NCBI RefSeq assembly: GCF_016827605.1
Contig: NZ_JAEPJQ010000008.1
Location: 62,001 to 126,000, forward strand
Reading direction: 5' to 3'
From: Hyunsoonleella ulvae
GTDB lineage: Bacteria > Bacteroidota > Bacteroidia > Flavobacteriales > Flavobacteriaceae
DNA: 64,000 nt
Positions 29,598 to 38,178 of the stretch are shown here, one piece after another. The first letter of the stretch is position 1. Each line of letters opens with the position of its first letter. The notes beneath the pieces were generated by a model, which was not told where the DNA came from, searched no databases, and was given only the letters and a program-made list of their open reading frames with translations. Both the position numbers and the translations under genes were made by a program.

Positions 29598-30431
29598 TTA
29601 TAAATCCCGCTTTTTTAATAATCTATACGATAAAAAGATAAATAGGGCTGTCCAACCTAATACTATTGCTATTTCGTACCAGTGTACAGAGTAATCGTAA
29701 GTAAGGTTTTCTCCTACTTGAGCAGCCACTTCTTTTACGGCTGATAGTCTAGAACCAGGTTCATCTATTAAATTCCATAATGCTTTGAATGGTAAAAATT
29801 GATATATATTATCAGCTATATCTGTACCTCTATAATAGCCTGAAATAAATAAGTAACTGATGAATTCAATTAGAAAATAAACAATCATCGTAGCTACAGC
29901 AAATGCAGAACGCTTTATTAGTATTCCGAGAAAAAAACCAAAAGAAAAAAAACCGAGTAGTTTAATAAAAAAAGCTAGTAAATATTCTAGATCTGAAAAA
30001 ATGATAGACATTTCATTATAGCTTGAATATATAAGACCTAAAATCAATGAGACAAGAAAAACAAAAATAGTAGATATTAATGATAAGGTAGTGATCATGT
30101 AAAATTTAGAAAGGATAAATTCTTTTTTACTCAATCCATCAATTAGGTTCTGTTTAATTGTTTTATTACTGTATTCGTTGGCTATCATAGATACTATAAC
30201 GAGCAATAAGAAAAACTTTAATAAAGCAGCAACGAATGTATTAAAGTGCCAGATATATGGAAAGTTAAATATTCCGAGTTCGGCAAAATGAAATTTGATA
30301 GGTCCAATATCAAACTTGATTATGGCTACTAAAGAAATTAAACTTAGCAAAGCAAAGTAAATTACAATTAATGTTTTACTTGCTCTATTGTGAATTAATT
30401 TGTGATATTCTATACTAAGTAGTCTTATCAT
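29598..30431 (-). CDS. ABC-2 type transporter permease
   Basis: This 277-residue integral membrane protein has about six hydrophobic segments. It opens MIRLLSIEYHKLIHNRASK, shows the ABC-2 permease pattern IANEYSNKTIKQNLIDGLSKKEFILSK in the first cytosolic loop, and ends with a cluster of basic residues (RLLKKRDL). It follows the ATPase gene by five bases, so the two form one exporter. The substrate is unknown. Similar pairs in Bacteroidota are linked to lipid, peptide or bacteriocin-type export, and no neighbouring gene decides between these. Confidence 0.85.
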   Translation of the reverse strand: MIRLLSIEYHKLIHNRASKTLIVIYFALLSLISLVAIIKFDIGPIKFHFAELGIFNFPYIWHFNTFVAALLKFFLLLVIVSMIANEYSNKTIKQNLIDGLSKKEFILSKFYMITTLSLISTIFVFLVSLILGLIYSSYNEMSIIFSDLEYLLAFFIKLLGFFSFGFFLGILIKRSAFAVATMIVYFLIEFISYLFISGYYRGTDIADNIYQFLPFKALWNLIDEPGSRLSAVKEVAAQVGENLTYDYSVHWYEIAIVLGWTALFIFLSYRLLKKRDL

Positions 30432-30436
30432 TATTA

Positions 30437-31333
30437 TTAATTTTTATCAGTTAGTTGTAAAAATTGTTCCTCCAAACTTTCTTTGCGCTGTACCAAATGG
30501 GTAAGTACTATACCCTCTTTGAACAATTGCTTGTTAAAATCCTCAGAGCTTAGTGGTTCATTTAAAAAAGCTGTAATTAGGTCTTCTTCAACTTTTACCT
30601 TTCCAAATGCTTTGTCTTTTTTGATAACTTCAATAAGTGCTTCATGATTGTTGCATTTTAATTCAAAAAAGCCGTGGCTAGATATCATTTCATCTACACG
30701 CCCAGCATATAATTTTACACCTTTGCGCAATACCACAACATGCGAACATACTTTTTCAACTTCATCCAATAGATGGGAGGCCAAAAGGATTGTTGTGCCT
30801 TGATTTGCAATGTCTTTAATGATCTGTCGGATTTGATGTATACCTTGAGGGTCTAAGCCATTGGTAGGTTCATCTAATATTAAAATTTCTGGATCATTCA
30901 ATAAAGCTGAAGCGATAGCTAAACGCTGTTTCATCCCTAAAGAATAGGTTTTAAACTTACTATTTTTACGTTCTAGTAAACCAACAACTTCTAGTTTTTC
31001 ATCTATTTTAGATAAATCTACATCCTTTATCTTACACACTAGTTTTAAGTTTTGATAAGCCGTCATGTATGGATAAAAGTTTGGTCGCTCAATAATGGCA
31101 CCAACTTTTTTCAAGGCATTATGCGTAGAAATGCTACCATCAAACCATTTAAAATCGCCAGATGTTTTATTAACCACATTTAGCACTATGCCTAGCGTTG
31201 TGGATTTGCCACTGCCATTAGGGCCTAAAATTCCATATACATTCCCTTTATTTATAGTAAATGAGAGGTCTTTTACAGCAGTTAAAAAACCAAACTTTTT
31301 GGTAAGATTATTAATTGTTAAAATTGGTTCCAA
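30437..31333 (-). CDS. ABC transporter ATP-binding protein
   Basis: This 298-residue ATPase partners the permease just downstream. Walker A is GPNGSGKST at 37-45, the signature is SLGMKQ at 131-136, Walker B is LILDEP at 151-156 followed by the D-loop NGLDP, and H187 is the switch histidine. The C-terminal 80 residues form the extension typical of drug/bacitracin-type exporters. A 17-bp palindrome lies 16 bp before the start. Confidence 0.93.
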   Translation of the reverse strand: MEPILTINNLTKKFGFLTAVKDLSFTINKGNVYGILGPNGSGKSTTLGIVLNVVNKTSGDFKWFDGSISTHNALKKVGAIIERPNFYPYMTAYQNLKLVCKIKDVDLSKIDEKLEVVGLLERKNSKFKTYSLGMKQRLAIASALLNDPEILILDEPTNGLDPQGIHQIRQIIKDIANQGTTILLASHLLDEVEKVCSHVVVLRKGVKLYAGRVDEMISSHGFFELKCNNHEALIEVIKKDKAFGKVKVEEDLITAFLNEPLSSEDFNKQLFKEGIVLTHLVQRKESLEEQFLQLTDKN

Positions 31334-31348
31334 ACGTGAATATTTTAG

Positions 31349-31365
31349 ACTGAAATAAATTCAGT
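31349..31365. promoter_or_regulatory. 17-bp palindrome upstream of the ABC transporter
   Basis: ACTGAAATAAATTCAGT has perfect 6-bp arms around a 5-bp centre, 16 bp before the ATPase start. It may be an operator or a small 5' leader hairpin. Confidence 0.4.
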
Positions 31366-31467
31366 GGTTTATTAGTTATAGTTTTAAGACGAGGCTTGTG
31401 AATTTTTGTTACATTAATATCAAAAGAAATCTTTCTGTAATCCAAATTAAATTGCCGGAGCAGGTAG

Positions 31468-31496
31468 TTGAGTATGTACAGAAAAGCTTAAATTTG
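31468..31496 (+). promoter_or_regulatory. Bacteroidota promoter with short leader
   Basis: TTG at 31468-31470, an 18-bp spacer and TAAATTTG at 31489-31496 match the phylum consensus. The start codon follows only 16 bp later, so the mRNA would have almost no leader. Confidence 0.6.
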
Positions 31497-31512
31497 AATA
31501 ATGACATGATTT

Positions 31513-32586
31513 ATGGAGGATTTAAAAATTTCAAAAAAGAAGCCATCTTATCCAATTTCTAAAAAATTGGATAATTATCTTTCTGAATACAGTAGGAATA
31601 TAAAGCTTCCCATTTTTTATGAAGATTTATTAAGGTTTCAAGGAGGTGTTGAAGTTCTTGATGAAGATGATGAGGATACACTTTGGATAAGGGTGTATTA
31701 TAATGAATTTGATAGGCAGGAGATTGATGCTTCCTTAAAAAAAGTTTACACTATTTTACATTCTGATGGTAATGAAGATATTTTCCCCTTTTTAAGTGTT
31801 GATGCTATTGATTATTGTACGTTTGGAAACTCTAAACCCTTCAGGATAAAAATTAGAAATATTTTAAATGATAACTATACCTACTTTTACGTAAAAACAG
31901 CTGATGCCTCAAGAATTTATGGTTTAGAGTTAGAGCATATGTTGTCCCCATATAACCTAAACTTTTTGGTAAGTAACAATACTCTAATTGAAGAGCATAT
32001 TGCAGGTATTCCCGGGGACGTTTTTATTAAAGATATGCTACCTAACTGTACCAAAGGGGAAAAGGCGCAAATAGCCAAAGAGTTTGTGAAGTTTAACGAA
32101 CGTTGTATGATACGGCTTTTAGGGGATATGCGCTCTTATAATTATGTTATTGTACCTACTCACGATTTTGATAAGGTTGTTTATAAAATTAGAGCCATAG
32201 ATTTCGACCAACAATCTTACGAGGGTAAGTTTAATATTTACAGGCCACAGTTTTTTAAAGAGAATTTAGAGATGGTAAAAATAGTATCAGATTCTTTTCA
32301 AAAACTATCTATTGAGCAGTATAAAATTGAAGAGCGTTCTATATTGGTAAAACGGCTTAAGAGTTATAACAACCGTATTAATGAGCTTTTAGGTTGTATG
32401 ATTATAGATGATATTTCAAAAAAAGGGCACATAGATTTATTGAAGTTTAAAATCTTCGAATATACTCATGATGTAAAATTTAAAAAATGCAATACAATGG
32501 GGGATATATTAGAAAAGGCCTTAGAGTTTTTGGTGCATAATTATGAAAATGTTAACCCTCTAAATATTAATAAAAAGCGTCTTTAG
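31513..32586 (+). CDS. Conserved hypothetical protein, possible kinase-like fold
   Basis: I do not recognise this 357-residue soluble protein. An N-terminal part (about 1-130) contains an acidic patch (LDEDDEDTLW). The middle has IEEHIAGIPGDVFI, then FVKFNERCMIRLLGDMRSYNYVIV, and the segment IRAIDFDQQSYEG. The last two resemble the catalytic-loop and metal-binding (DFD) parts of kinase-like folds, but a clear nucleotide-binding lysine is not obvious, so this is a guess. The C-terminal 100 residues are helical and basic. It has its own promoter and overlaps the 3' end of the convergent pRiA4b-like gene by four bases. Confidence 0.6.
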   Translation: MEDLKISKKKPSYPISKKLDNYLSEYSRNIKLPIFYEDLLRFQGGVEVLDEDDEDTLWIRVYYNEFDRQEIDASLKKVYTILHSDGNEDIFPFLSVDAIDYCTFGNSKPFRIKIRNILNDNYTYFYVKTADASRIYGLELEHMLSPYNLNFLVSNNTLIEEHIAGIPGDVFIKDMLPNCTKGEKAQIAKEFVKFNERCMIRLLGDMRSYNYVIVPTHDFDKVVYKIRAIDFDQQSYEGKFNIYRPQFFKENLEMVKIVSDSFQKLSIEQYKIEERSILVKRLKSYNNRINELLGCMIIDDISKKGHIDLLKFKIFEYTHDVKFKKCNTMGDILEKALEFLVHNYENVNPLNINKKRL

Positions 32587-33095
32587 TTCCAGTTTTCGTT
32601 GAAGTCTAAATTATCATAATCTTCAATATCAATACCATCATCAAATTCGTTAAAATCATCATTGTCATCAGCTTCAAAAACTCGGTCTGGTGCAGTATCT
32701 GGTACTTGCCCTTGTACAAACATTAAGTTAGGGTAATCAAAGCCTTCTACAACTTCAACAATCTCGGCAAGTTCTACATAAAATGTCCACATGCTCAAAA
32801 AATCATACACATAGATAAGTTTGGTTTGAGCTTCGTGTACTACGTCACAAATTTCAGTTTCGTTCATCAAACGTGCAGAACCATCATCACTCAAGTCGAA
32901 AAGTGAAATCTCTTCACCTTGTTCCCATTGATCATTACTTACATAGAATGATGCCATTTCAGTGCCATCAAAACCAAAAGATTGCGTGATGATGTTGTGT
33001 AAGTCCTCTAAAGTATCGGTTTCACGAATTTCTAAATCGCGAAAAACATCTTCTTCGGTATCGTTATCTAAAATGACTCTGAATCTGTAAACCAT
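32583..33095 (-). CDS. Plasmid pRiA4b ORF-3-like (IS1096 TnpR-like) protein
   Basis: The 170-residue product fits the pRiA4b ORF-3 family: YRFRVILDNDTEEDVFRDLEI, TLEDLHNIITQSFGFDGTEMASFYV, and a middle FLSMWTFYVELAEIV. The last 35 residues are extremely acidic (DDNDDFNEFDDG and so on). Databases call some relatives 'IS1096 element passenger TnpR', but no transposase or element end is near, and orthologs are chromosomal in Flavobacteriaceae. The function is unknown. It is the last gene of the minus-strand run below ctaA, 29 bp after it. Confidence 0.8.
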   Translation of the reverse strand: MVYRFRVILDNDTEEDVFRDLEIRETDTLEDLHNIITQSFGFDGTEMASFYVSNDQWEQGEEISLFDLSDDGSARLMNETEICDVVHEAQTKLIYVYDFLSMWTFYVELAEIVEVVEGFDYPNLMFVQGQVPDTAPDRVFEADDNDDFNEFDDGIDIEDYDNLDFNENWN

Positions 33096-33124
33096 AATTA
33101 CAATTTGTAGTACAAAGATATATT

Positions 33125-34141
33125 TTATTTGCTAAATCTATGCAAGGAAAACACCATAGCAGATAATAAAAAGAATGCACCTATTTGGTGGGCTACACCT
33201 AACCAAACTGGCACTTGAAGTAATATGGTAAGTACGCCCAAAAGAAATTGTATGCCTACCATTATAAGTAAAGCGAGTATACCAATAACTTGATATTTTG
33301 AAAGTATAAGTTGCTTACTTTTTCGCCATATAATAATGACTATTAATACCACAATATAAGCTAAAATGCGATGTACAAATTGCACGCCACTTTTACCTTC
33401 TATAAAGTTTTTGTATAAAGGATTTTGCTCAATATAAACGGTTTCGTGCATAAACTTACCTTCACTCATCATTGGCCAATGGTTATGTATCCAACCGGCA
33501 TCTAAACCTGCGACAAATGCGCCATAAATTATTTGAACTATAAGTATAAATAGTCCAAAACGTACAAGGTTTCTAAATCTTATGTCAATTTCTTTTCTTT
33601 TGGAAAATATTAAATCTAGAGCTACCCAAAATGTATAGGCAAACGTTAAGAATGCCGTTGTTAAATGTGCGGCTAGCCTATAGTGGCTCACATCTGGCCT
33701 GTCTACCAAACCACTTTTTACCATATACCACCCTAAAAAGCCCTGGAAGCCCCCCATGAATAAAAGAATAATCGATTTTTTTATAGTTGACTTTGTAAGT
33801 TGCTTGGTAACTAAAAAATATAGAAAAGGGATAATAAAAACAATACCTATAAGGCGTCCCAATACCCGATGTAACCACTCCCAAAAGTAGATGTCTTTGA
33901 AATCTTTGAGAGTAAAATTATAATTAAGTTTTTGGTACTCTGGGTATTGTTTATACAAATCAAAGGCTTCTTGCCATTCTATATCGTTCATTGGAGGAAT
34001 GGTTCCTGATATCAATTTATAATTTGATATAGATAAACCAGAATGTGTTAACCTGGTAATACCTCCAACAATTACCATAATAAAAATAAGAACACACCCT
34101 GTTAGTAACCAGTAAATTACACGTTTATTATCTTTTTGCAT
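33125..34141 (-). CDS. ctaA: Heme A synthase (COX15/CtaA)
   Basis: This integral membrane enzyme oxidises heme O to heme A for aa3-type cytochrome oxidase. The 338 residues give eight membrane segments. It opens VIYWLLTGCVLIFIMVIVGGITRLTHSGLS, the family signature with its first conserved histidine. WEWLHRVLGRLIG, YRLAAHLTTAFLTF, VQFVHRILAYIVV and GVAHQIGAFFLL carry the remaining heme-ligand histidines. The start overlaps the GNAT gene by 14 bp. No other oxidase assembly gene lies in the window. Confidence 0.92.
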   Translation of the reverse strand: MQKDNKRVIYWLLTGCVLIFIMVIVGGITRLTHSGLSISNYKLISGTIPPMNDIEWQEAFDLYKQYPEYQKLNYNFTLKDFKDIYFWEWLHRVLGRLIGIVFIIPFLYFLVTKQLTKSTIKKSIILLFMGGFQGFLGWYMVKSGLVDRPDVSHYRLAAHLTTAFLTFAYTFWVALDLIFSKRKEIDIRFRNLVRFGLFILIVQIIYGAFVAGLDAGWIHNHWPMMSEGKFMHETVYIEQNPLYKNFIEGKSGVQFVHRILAYIVVLIVIIIWRKSKQLILSKYQVIGILALLIMVGIQFLLGVLTILLQVPVWLGVAHQIGAFFLLSAMVFSLHRFSK

Positions 34142-34589
34142 AGCTTAATTCTTTTTCAAAACAGATACTATTATCAACACCAATGTAGGGGTCAAAGTTT
34201 TCAACAATATGATAGTTGTTCTTTTTGTAAAATTTAACAGCTTCTAGTTGTCGTTTGCCAGTTTCTAAAATGCAAGTTTTAAAGCCTAATTCAGTAGCCC
34301 AAATTTCAAGTTCGTTTAAGATTTTAGAGGCTAATTGCTGCCCTCTATATTCGGGTAATGTGAACATTCGCTTTATTTCAACACTGTTTTTACCGTAGGA
34401 CTTAAAAGCACCACATGCCACAGGTATGTCTTTAATAAAAGCTACAACCACATGATTTAAAGTATCAATGCCATTGTATTGCATATAAAAATCATGATCA
34501 TTACCATCTACAGTTTTTAAATACTTATTAAGTTGTGATACTAAGTTCACAAATCCAGAATGCTCAGAATTAGTACGTACTATCTTCAT
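34128..34589 (-). CDS. GNAT-family N-acetyltransferase
   Basis: This 153-residue cytosolic GNAT protein has a beta-strand with VACGAFKSY, then [29 protein letters not shown], which contains the acetyl-CoA pyrophosphate-binding RGQQLA loop, and the C-terminal [20 protein letters not shown]. The substrate cannot be inferred. It overlaps the cca stop by four bases and ctaA by 14, so it is part of a coupled operon. Confidence 0.88.
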   Translation of the reverse strand: MKIVRTNSEHSGFVNLVSQLNKYLKTVDGNDHDFYMQYNGIDTLNHVVVAFIKDIPVACGAFKSYGKNSVEIKRMFTLPEYRGQQLASKILNELEIWATELGFKTCILETGKRQLEAVKFYKKNNYHIVENFDPYIGVDNSICFEKELSYAKR

Positions 34590-36010
34590 TCTTTAATGAT
34601 TTGTTTAAGTCCAAGTGCTTTTCCTTTTTCTATCATTAACTCATAGGCAGCATCATATTCATTAGGAATCTCTCCCTCTAAAATAGCTTCTTTTATCGCT
34701 TCTTTAATGATCCCAATTTCCCGAGATGGTTTTAAATTGAAAGTTTCCATTATTTCCTCTCCAGTTACTGGTGGTTGGAAATTTCTAACGTTATCTCGTT
34801 CTTCAACTTCAATAATTTTCTCCCTTACTATTTTAAAATTATTATGGTATTTATTGAATTTCTTTGGGTTTTTTGTGGTAATATCTGCTTCACAAAGTGT
34901 CATTAAATCATCTACATAATCGCCAGCATCAAATATCAATCGCCTAACTGCTGAATCAGTTACAATATCTTGGGCAAGTACAATTGGTCTTGAGCTCATT
35001 AATACCATTTTTTGTACAAACTTCATTTTATCATTTAAAGGCATTTTTAAGCGTTTAAATAAGCGATACACCATTTTGGAGCCCTCAAATTCGTGCCCAT
35101 GAAATGTCCACCCTACTTTTTTACTATACCTTTTAGTAGGAGCTTTTCCAATATCGTGCAATAATGCAGCCCAGCGTAACCATAAATTATCTGTATGTTT
35201 AGAAATATTATCTACCACTTCTAAGGTATGATAGAAGTTGTCTTTATGGCGTTGTCCGTCTATTTCATCAATACCTTTTAAAGCGGTAAGTTCTGGTAAA
35301 ATATAATTAAGTAAGCCTGTTTTTTCTAATAATAAAAAACCAATTGAAGGAATTTTGCTTTCTAAAATTTTATGGAGCTCTATTACAATGCGTTCATTGG
35401 TGATTATCTTAATACGTTCTGCATTTCTAGTTATGGCTTTAAGGCTTTCCGTTTCTATATTAAAGTTAAGTTGCGTTGCAAACCTAATGGCGCGCATCAT
35501 CCTTAATGGGTCGTCGCTATAGGTAATGTCAGGGTTTAAAGGGGTGCGAATTATTTTATTGTGTAGATCTTCAACACCATTAAAGGGGTCTAGTAAAGCA
35601 CCAAAATTGTTTGCTGATAAATTAAGAGCTAGGGCATTTATAGTGAAATCACGACGGTTTTGATCGTCTTGTAACGAACCGTTTTCTACAACAGGGTTCC
35701 TGCTATCCTCAGAATAAGATTCTTTTCTTGCACCTACAAATTCAACTTCTATGTCTTCATGTCGTAACATTGCCGTACCATAGGTTTTAAATATTTGTAC
35801 TTTGGGTTGTGTAGGTAAATTATCGGCAACCTTTTTGGCCAATTCTATACCGCTCCCAATAGCAACAACATCAATATCTTTTGCATTACCTCGTTGTAAC
35901 AGAAAATCTCTTACAAAACCTCCGATAACATAGCTTTCTAAATGGAGCTGGTTTGCAGATTTTGATATAACTTTAAATATGTCGTTTTGAAGTGCTTCTT
36001 TGTAATTCAT
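34586..36010 (-). CDS. cca: CCA tRNA nucleotidyltransferase with HD domain
   Basis: This enzyme adds or repairs the 3' CCA end of tRNAs. The 474 residues are in the class II order: nucleotidyltransferase core ([12 protein letters not shown], catalytic D45 and D47 in KDIDVVA), [11 protein letters not shown], the [13 protein letters not shown] template loop, and NERIVIEL. The HD domain ([13 protein letters not shown], then [10 protein letters not shown]) follows near 265, where it may act as a phosphatase/phosphodiesterase. Its ATG lies only 10 bp from the left inverted repeat of the GxxExxY cassette, so its original promoter or leader seems to have been displaced. Confidence 0.95.
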   Translation of the reverse strand: MNYKEALQNDIFKVISKSANQLHLESYVIGGFVRDFLLQRGNAKDIDVVAIGSGIELAKKVADNLPTQPKVQIFKTYGTAMLRHEDIEVEFVGARKESYSEDSRNPVVENGSLQDDQNRRDFTINALALNLSANNFGALLDPFNGVEDLHNKIIRTPLNPDITYSDDPLRMMRAIRFATQLNFNIETESLKAITRNAERIKIITNERIVIELHKILESKIPSIGFLLLEKTGLLNYILPELTALKGIDEIDGQRHKDNFYHTLEVVDNISKHTDNLWLRWAALLHDIGKAPTKRYSKKVGWTFHGHEFEGSKMVYRLFKRLKMPLNDKMKFVQKMVLMSSRPIVLAQDIVTDSAVRRLIFDAGDYVDDLMTLCEADITTKNPKKFNKYHNNFKIVREKIIEVEERDNVRNFQPPVTGEEIMETFNLKPSREIGIIKEAIKEAILEGEIPNEYDAAYELMIEKGKALGLKQIIKE

Positions 36011-36020
36011 ATATTATACG

Positions 36021-36036
36021 CCACGAATTCACGAAT
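36021..36036. repeat. Left inverted repeat of the GxxExxY cassette
   Basis: CCACGAATTCACGAAT is the exact complement of 36486-36501. The unit is itself two copies of the 8-mer ATTCGTG(A/G) on the other strand. It lies in the leader of cca. Similarity continues outward, imperfectly (ATATTATACG against ATAATATAG). Confidence 0.85.
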
Positions 36037-36105
36037 TATCTAATAACTCAAAAAACTAAAACTTTTAATATCACTAAATTTTCTCTGTCTCATAGTTAGT
36101 AATTA

Positions 36106-36480
36106 TTAAAATATTATTCTTTTATATTTCAGTCCATCTTTATGAAAGTTTCCTAAAATAGCTAGTTTATTTTTACTTACTTTAAGATAGTTGAGGCATT
36201 GGGATATGTGTTTATCATGTAAGGATTCGGCACATTTCAATTCTAAGATTATTTTATTGTAAACAATAAAATCAGCGTAAAATTTGTGTGATAATACAGT
36301 GTCCTTGTAATTTACTGAATATTCTTTTTCTCTTTCAAAGGGAATATTCAGACTTTTAAACTCATACTCAATAGCATCTTTGTAGACGATTTCAGAAAAC
36401 CCACTACCTAAATTATTATATACTTCAAATAGCACACCTATAATACTATAACTCTCTTCTTTATACAGAATATTTGTCAT
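36106..36480 (-). CDS. GxxExxY protein, PD-(D/E)XK nuclease-like
   Basis: This 124-residue protein carries the family name motif G27-FS-E30-IV-Y33. The pattern E30, D70 (FYADFIV), E80-L-K82 and Q94 matches the PD-(D/E)XK nuclease fold assigned to this family (PDDEXK_3), with all acidic and lysine positions kept, so it looks catalytically intact. Family members are about 120-130 residues and have no known biological role. It lies alone on the minus strand inside an operon of housekeeping genes, enclosed by perfect 16-bp inverted repeats. Substrate and DNA binding are unproven. Confidence 0.9.
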   Translation of the reverse strand: MTNILYKEESYSIIGVLFEVYNNLGSGFSEIVYKDAIEYEFKSLNIPFEREKEYSVNYKDTVLSHKFYADFIVYNKIILELKCAESLHDKHISQCLNYLKVSKNKLAILGNFHKDGLKYKRIIF

Positions 36481-36485
36481 AAATT

Positions 36486-36501
36486 ATTCGTGAATTCGTG
36501 G
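36486..36501. repeat. Right inverted repeat of the GxxExxY cassette
   Basis: ATTCGTGAATTCGTGG is the exact complement of 36021-36036. It lies 5 bp after the last base of the GxxExxY start codon and 5 bp before the stop of the Sua5/YrdC gene. Confidence 0.85.
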
Positions 36502-36506
36502 CTATA

Positions 36507-37076
36507 TTATTTGTGTAAAACCTTAACAATTCCGTTATTCTTAATTTGGATAATGGAAGCAGGTTTATTACATGTTTTTTCGCGATGCAAATTTACGACA
36601 TAGTCCACACCTTTTAAAATGGAAGCATCTATTTCTTTATAGGATTTAGGGGTGGATTTTTTATCAATATGGGCTATACATGTGGCAATAGCTCCGTTTA
36701 AGCGCCTTGATAGCTGAAAACAGAACTCATGATTAGGGATTCTAATAGCTATTGTATTGTCTTGCGAAATAAGATTTGAAGCCAAATTACGTGGCGCATC
36801 ATAAATTATTGTAGTTGGGGCGTCTGTAACATCAATGATGTTTTGAGCAGCAAAAGGGATTTCTTTTACATATCTACTTAACATACGGTCGTCTGCAACA
36901 AAACAAGTTACTAATCCTAGATTTTTGCTTTGGCTTAGATTTAATAGTTGTTTGACTGCTGTTTCATTACCTGCATCACAGCCAATACTCCAAAATGTAT
37001 CTGTAGGAAATAAAATAATACCTCCATTTTTTAGAGCATCAACTGCATGCTTTACCTCTGTATAAATACTAGGCAT
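36507..37076 (-). CDS. Sua5/YciO/YrdC threonylcarbamoyl-AMP synthase-like protein
   Basis: The 189-residue YrdC-domain protein shows ALKNGGIILFPTDTFWSIGCDA near the start, SKNLG with the conserved lysine near 50, and IAIRIPNHEFC and CNKPASIIQI at the end. These enzymes make threonylcarbamoyl-AMP from threonine, bicarbonate and ATP for the t6A37 modification of tRNAs that read ANN codons. It lacks the extra Sua5 C-terminal domain. Its start overlaps the upstream glycosyltransferase stop by eight bases. Membership is clear, but whether it is the main TsaC/Sua5 or a YciO paralog is less so. Confidence 0.88.
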   Translation of the reverse strand: MPSIYTEVKHAVDALKNGGIILFPTDTFWSIGCDAGNETAVKQLLNLSQSKNLGLVTCFVADDRMLSRYVKEIPFAAQNIIDVTDAPTTIIYDAPRNLASNLISQDNTIAIRIPNHEFCFQLSRRLNGAIATCIAHIDKKSTPKSYKEIDASILKGVDYVVNLHREKTCNKPASIIQIKNNGIVKVLHK

Positions 37077-38178
37077 GTCCTAAAATAGATTTATATATTT
37101 CTACAGTTGCCTTTGTCATATTTTCAGTAGTAAATTTTTGTAGTAATTTCTCGTAACTTCTGGAAACAAATTGTTCCTTAAGTTCATTTGATTTATCAAG
37201 AAGCAGTAGATGTTTGCTTAAAGTTTCAGCATCATGCATCTTGGCAAGCAATCCGTTTTCTTTATGGGTAATTAATTCGGGAATACCACCAACATCAGTA
37301 GTGACAATGGGTGTTTTGTGGTACATAGATTCATAAATAAACTGAGGCATACCTTCACTCTGAGATGTCATTAAAGCGATATCAAACTGAGGTATAAAGT
37401 TAGAGGCTTGTGGTGTATACCCCATAAAAATTACATGTTCTTTCAATCCAAGTTCTTCTACCTTTTTTAAAAGTGACTCTGTACGCTCACTAAATGTACC
37501 AATTTGTACAAAACAAAAGTCCAAATGTTTTTCTATAAAAATAATACGGTAAGCAACCTCAATAAAAGTTTCTAGATGTTTAGCTTTAATATGGTTTCCT
37601 ATATGCCCAATTATGGTTTTGCTACTGGGAATTTCAAATTTTTCCCGTAATAAAAAAGGGGTGTCACTACTTTTGGTCTTTAGATTTGTGCCATGGTAAA
37701 CCGTAATAAGTTTACTTTTGTCCTGTATTGCCTTCTCAGAAATTTTTTTGGTTTCTTTTGATACGCATAATATTTTTTTAATTTTTGGATAATTGTATTT
37801 GTAAAGTGTTTTTTTACGTTGCTTTATGGGAAATGATGTTTTTTTACTTAGAATAAAAGGTGGTAAATTGTATATTTTATCAGCAATTATGCATAGTTGT
37901 AATGCACTGGGGTCATGAATATGTATCAAATCAATATTATACTTTCTACAAATTTTTCCAATTTTGAAAACAAAGCGTAAGTCTATTTTTATGCGTAAAG
38001 GTGCAGTGTGAAATTGAATATTACTCTTTTGTAACCTTTTTTCAAATGGTGATTCCTTTACACATAATACAGTGGTCTCAATAGCAGGATAGGTGTCTCC
38101 CAATTCATTACATAAGTTTTCAATATGGTACTCGCCACCGCCCCAATTTGTAACCGCCGAAACCTGTAATATATGCAT
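37069..38178 (-). CDS. GT4-family glycosyltransferase
   Basis: I use the ATG at 38178 (369 residues, MHILQVSAVTNWGGGEYHIENL), preceded by GAAGAAATT, instead of an upstream TTG at 38205. The GT-B layout is intact: a glycine-rich N-terminal loop, IIGHIGNHIKAKHLETFIEVA at the second domain start, then VIFMGYTP, FDIALMTSQSEGMPQFIYESM (the E-x7-E nucleotide-sugar site) and the G-G-x-PE motif VGGIPELI. The donor and acceptor are not readable. It heads the Sua5-cca-ctaA run but probably belongs with the glycan genes to its right. Confidence 0.9.
   Translation of the reverse strand: MHILQVSAVTNWGGGEYHIENLCNELGDTYPAIETTVLCVKESPFEKRLQKSNIQFHTAPLRIKIDLRFVFKIGKICRKYNIDLIHIHDPSALQLCIIADKIYNLPPFILSKKTSFPIKQRKKTLYKYNYPKIKKILCVSKETKKISEKAIQDKSKLITVYHGTNLKTKSSDTPFLLREKFEIPSSKTIIGHIGNHIKAKHLETFIEVAYRIIFIEKHLDFCFVQIGTFSERTESLLKKVEELGLKEHVIFMGYTPQASNFIPQFDIALMTSQSEGMPQFIYESMYHKTPIVTTDVGGIPELITHKENGLLAKMHDAETLSKHLLLLDKSNELKEQFVSRSYEKLLQKFTTENMTKATVEIYKSILGHA

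Larger units (their letters stand above)
36021..36501 (-). mobile_element. Putative GxxExxY cassette bounded by inverted repeats
   Basis: This 481-bp unit consists of one gene and perfect 16-bp terminal inverted repeats. It sits between two otherwise tightly packed genes: 5 bp after the end of the Sua5 frame's 3' side and 10 bp from the cca ATG. It contains no transposase, and mobility is inferred only from the ends, the placement and the patchy distribution I recall for GxxExxY genes. No target duplication is obvious. Confidence 0.45.

Noticed and set aside
32583-33095. 'IS1096 TnpR' name suggesting an insertion element
   Set aside because: No transposase, inverted ends or target duplication nearby; the pRiA4b-like gene is embedded in a chromosomal operon.
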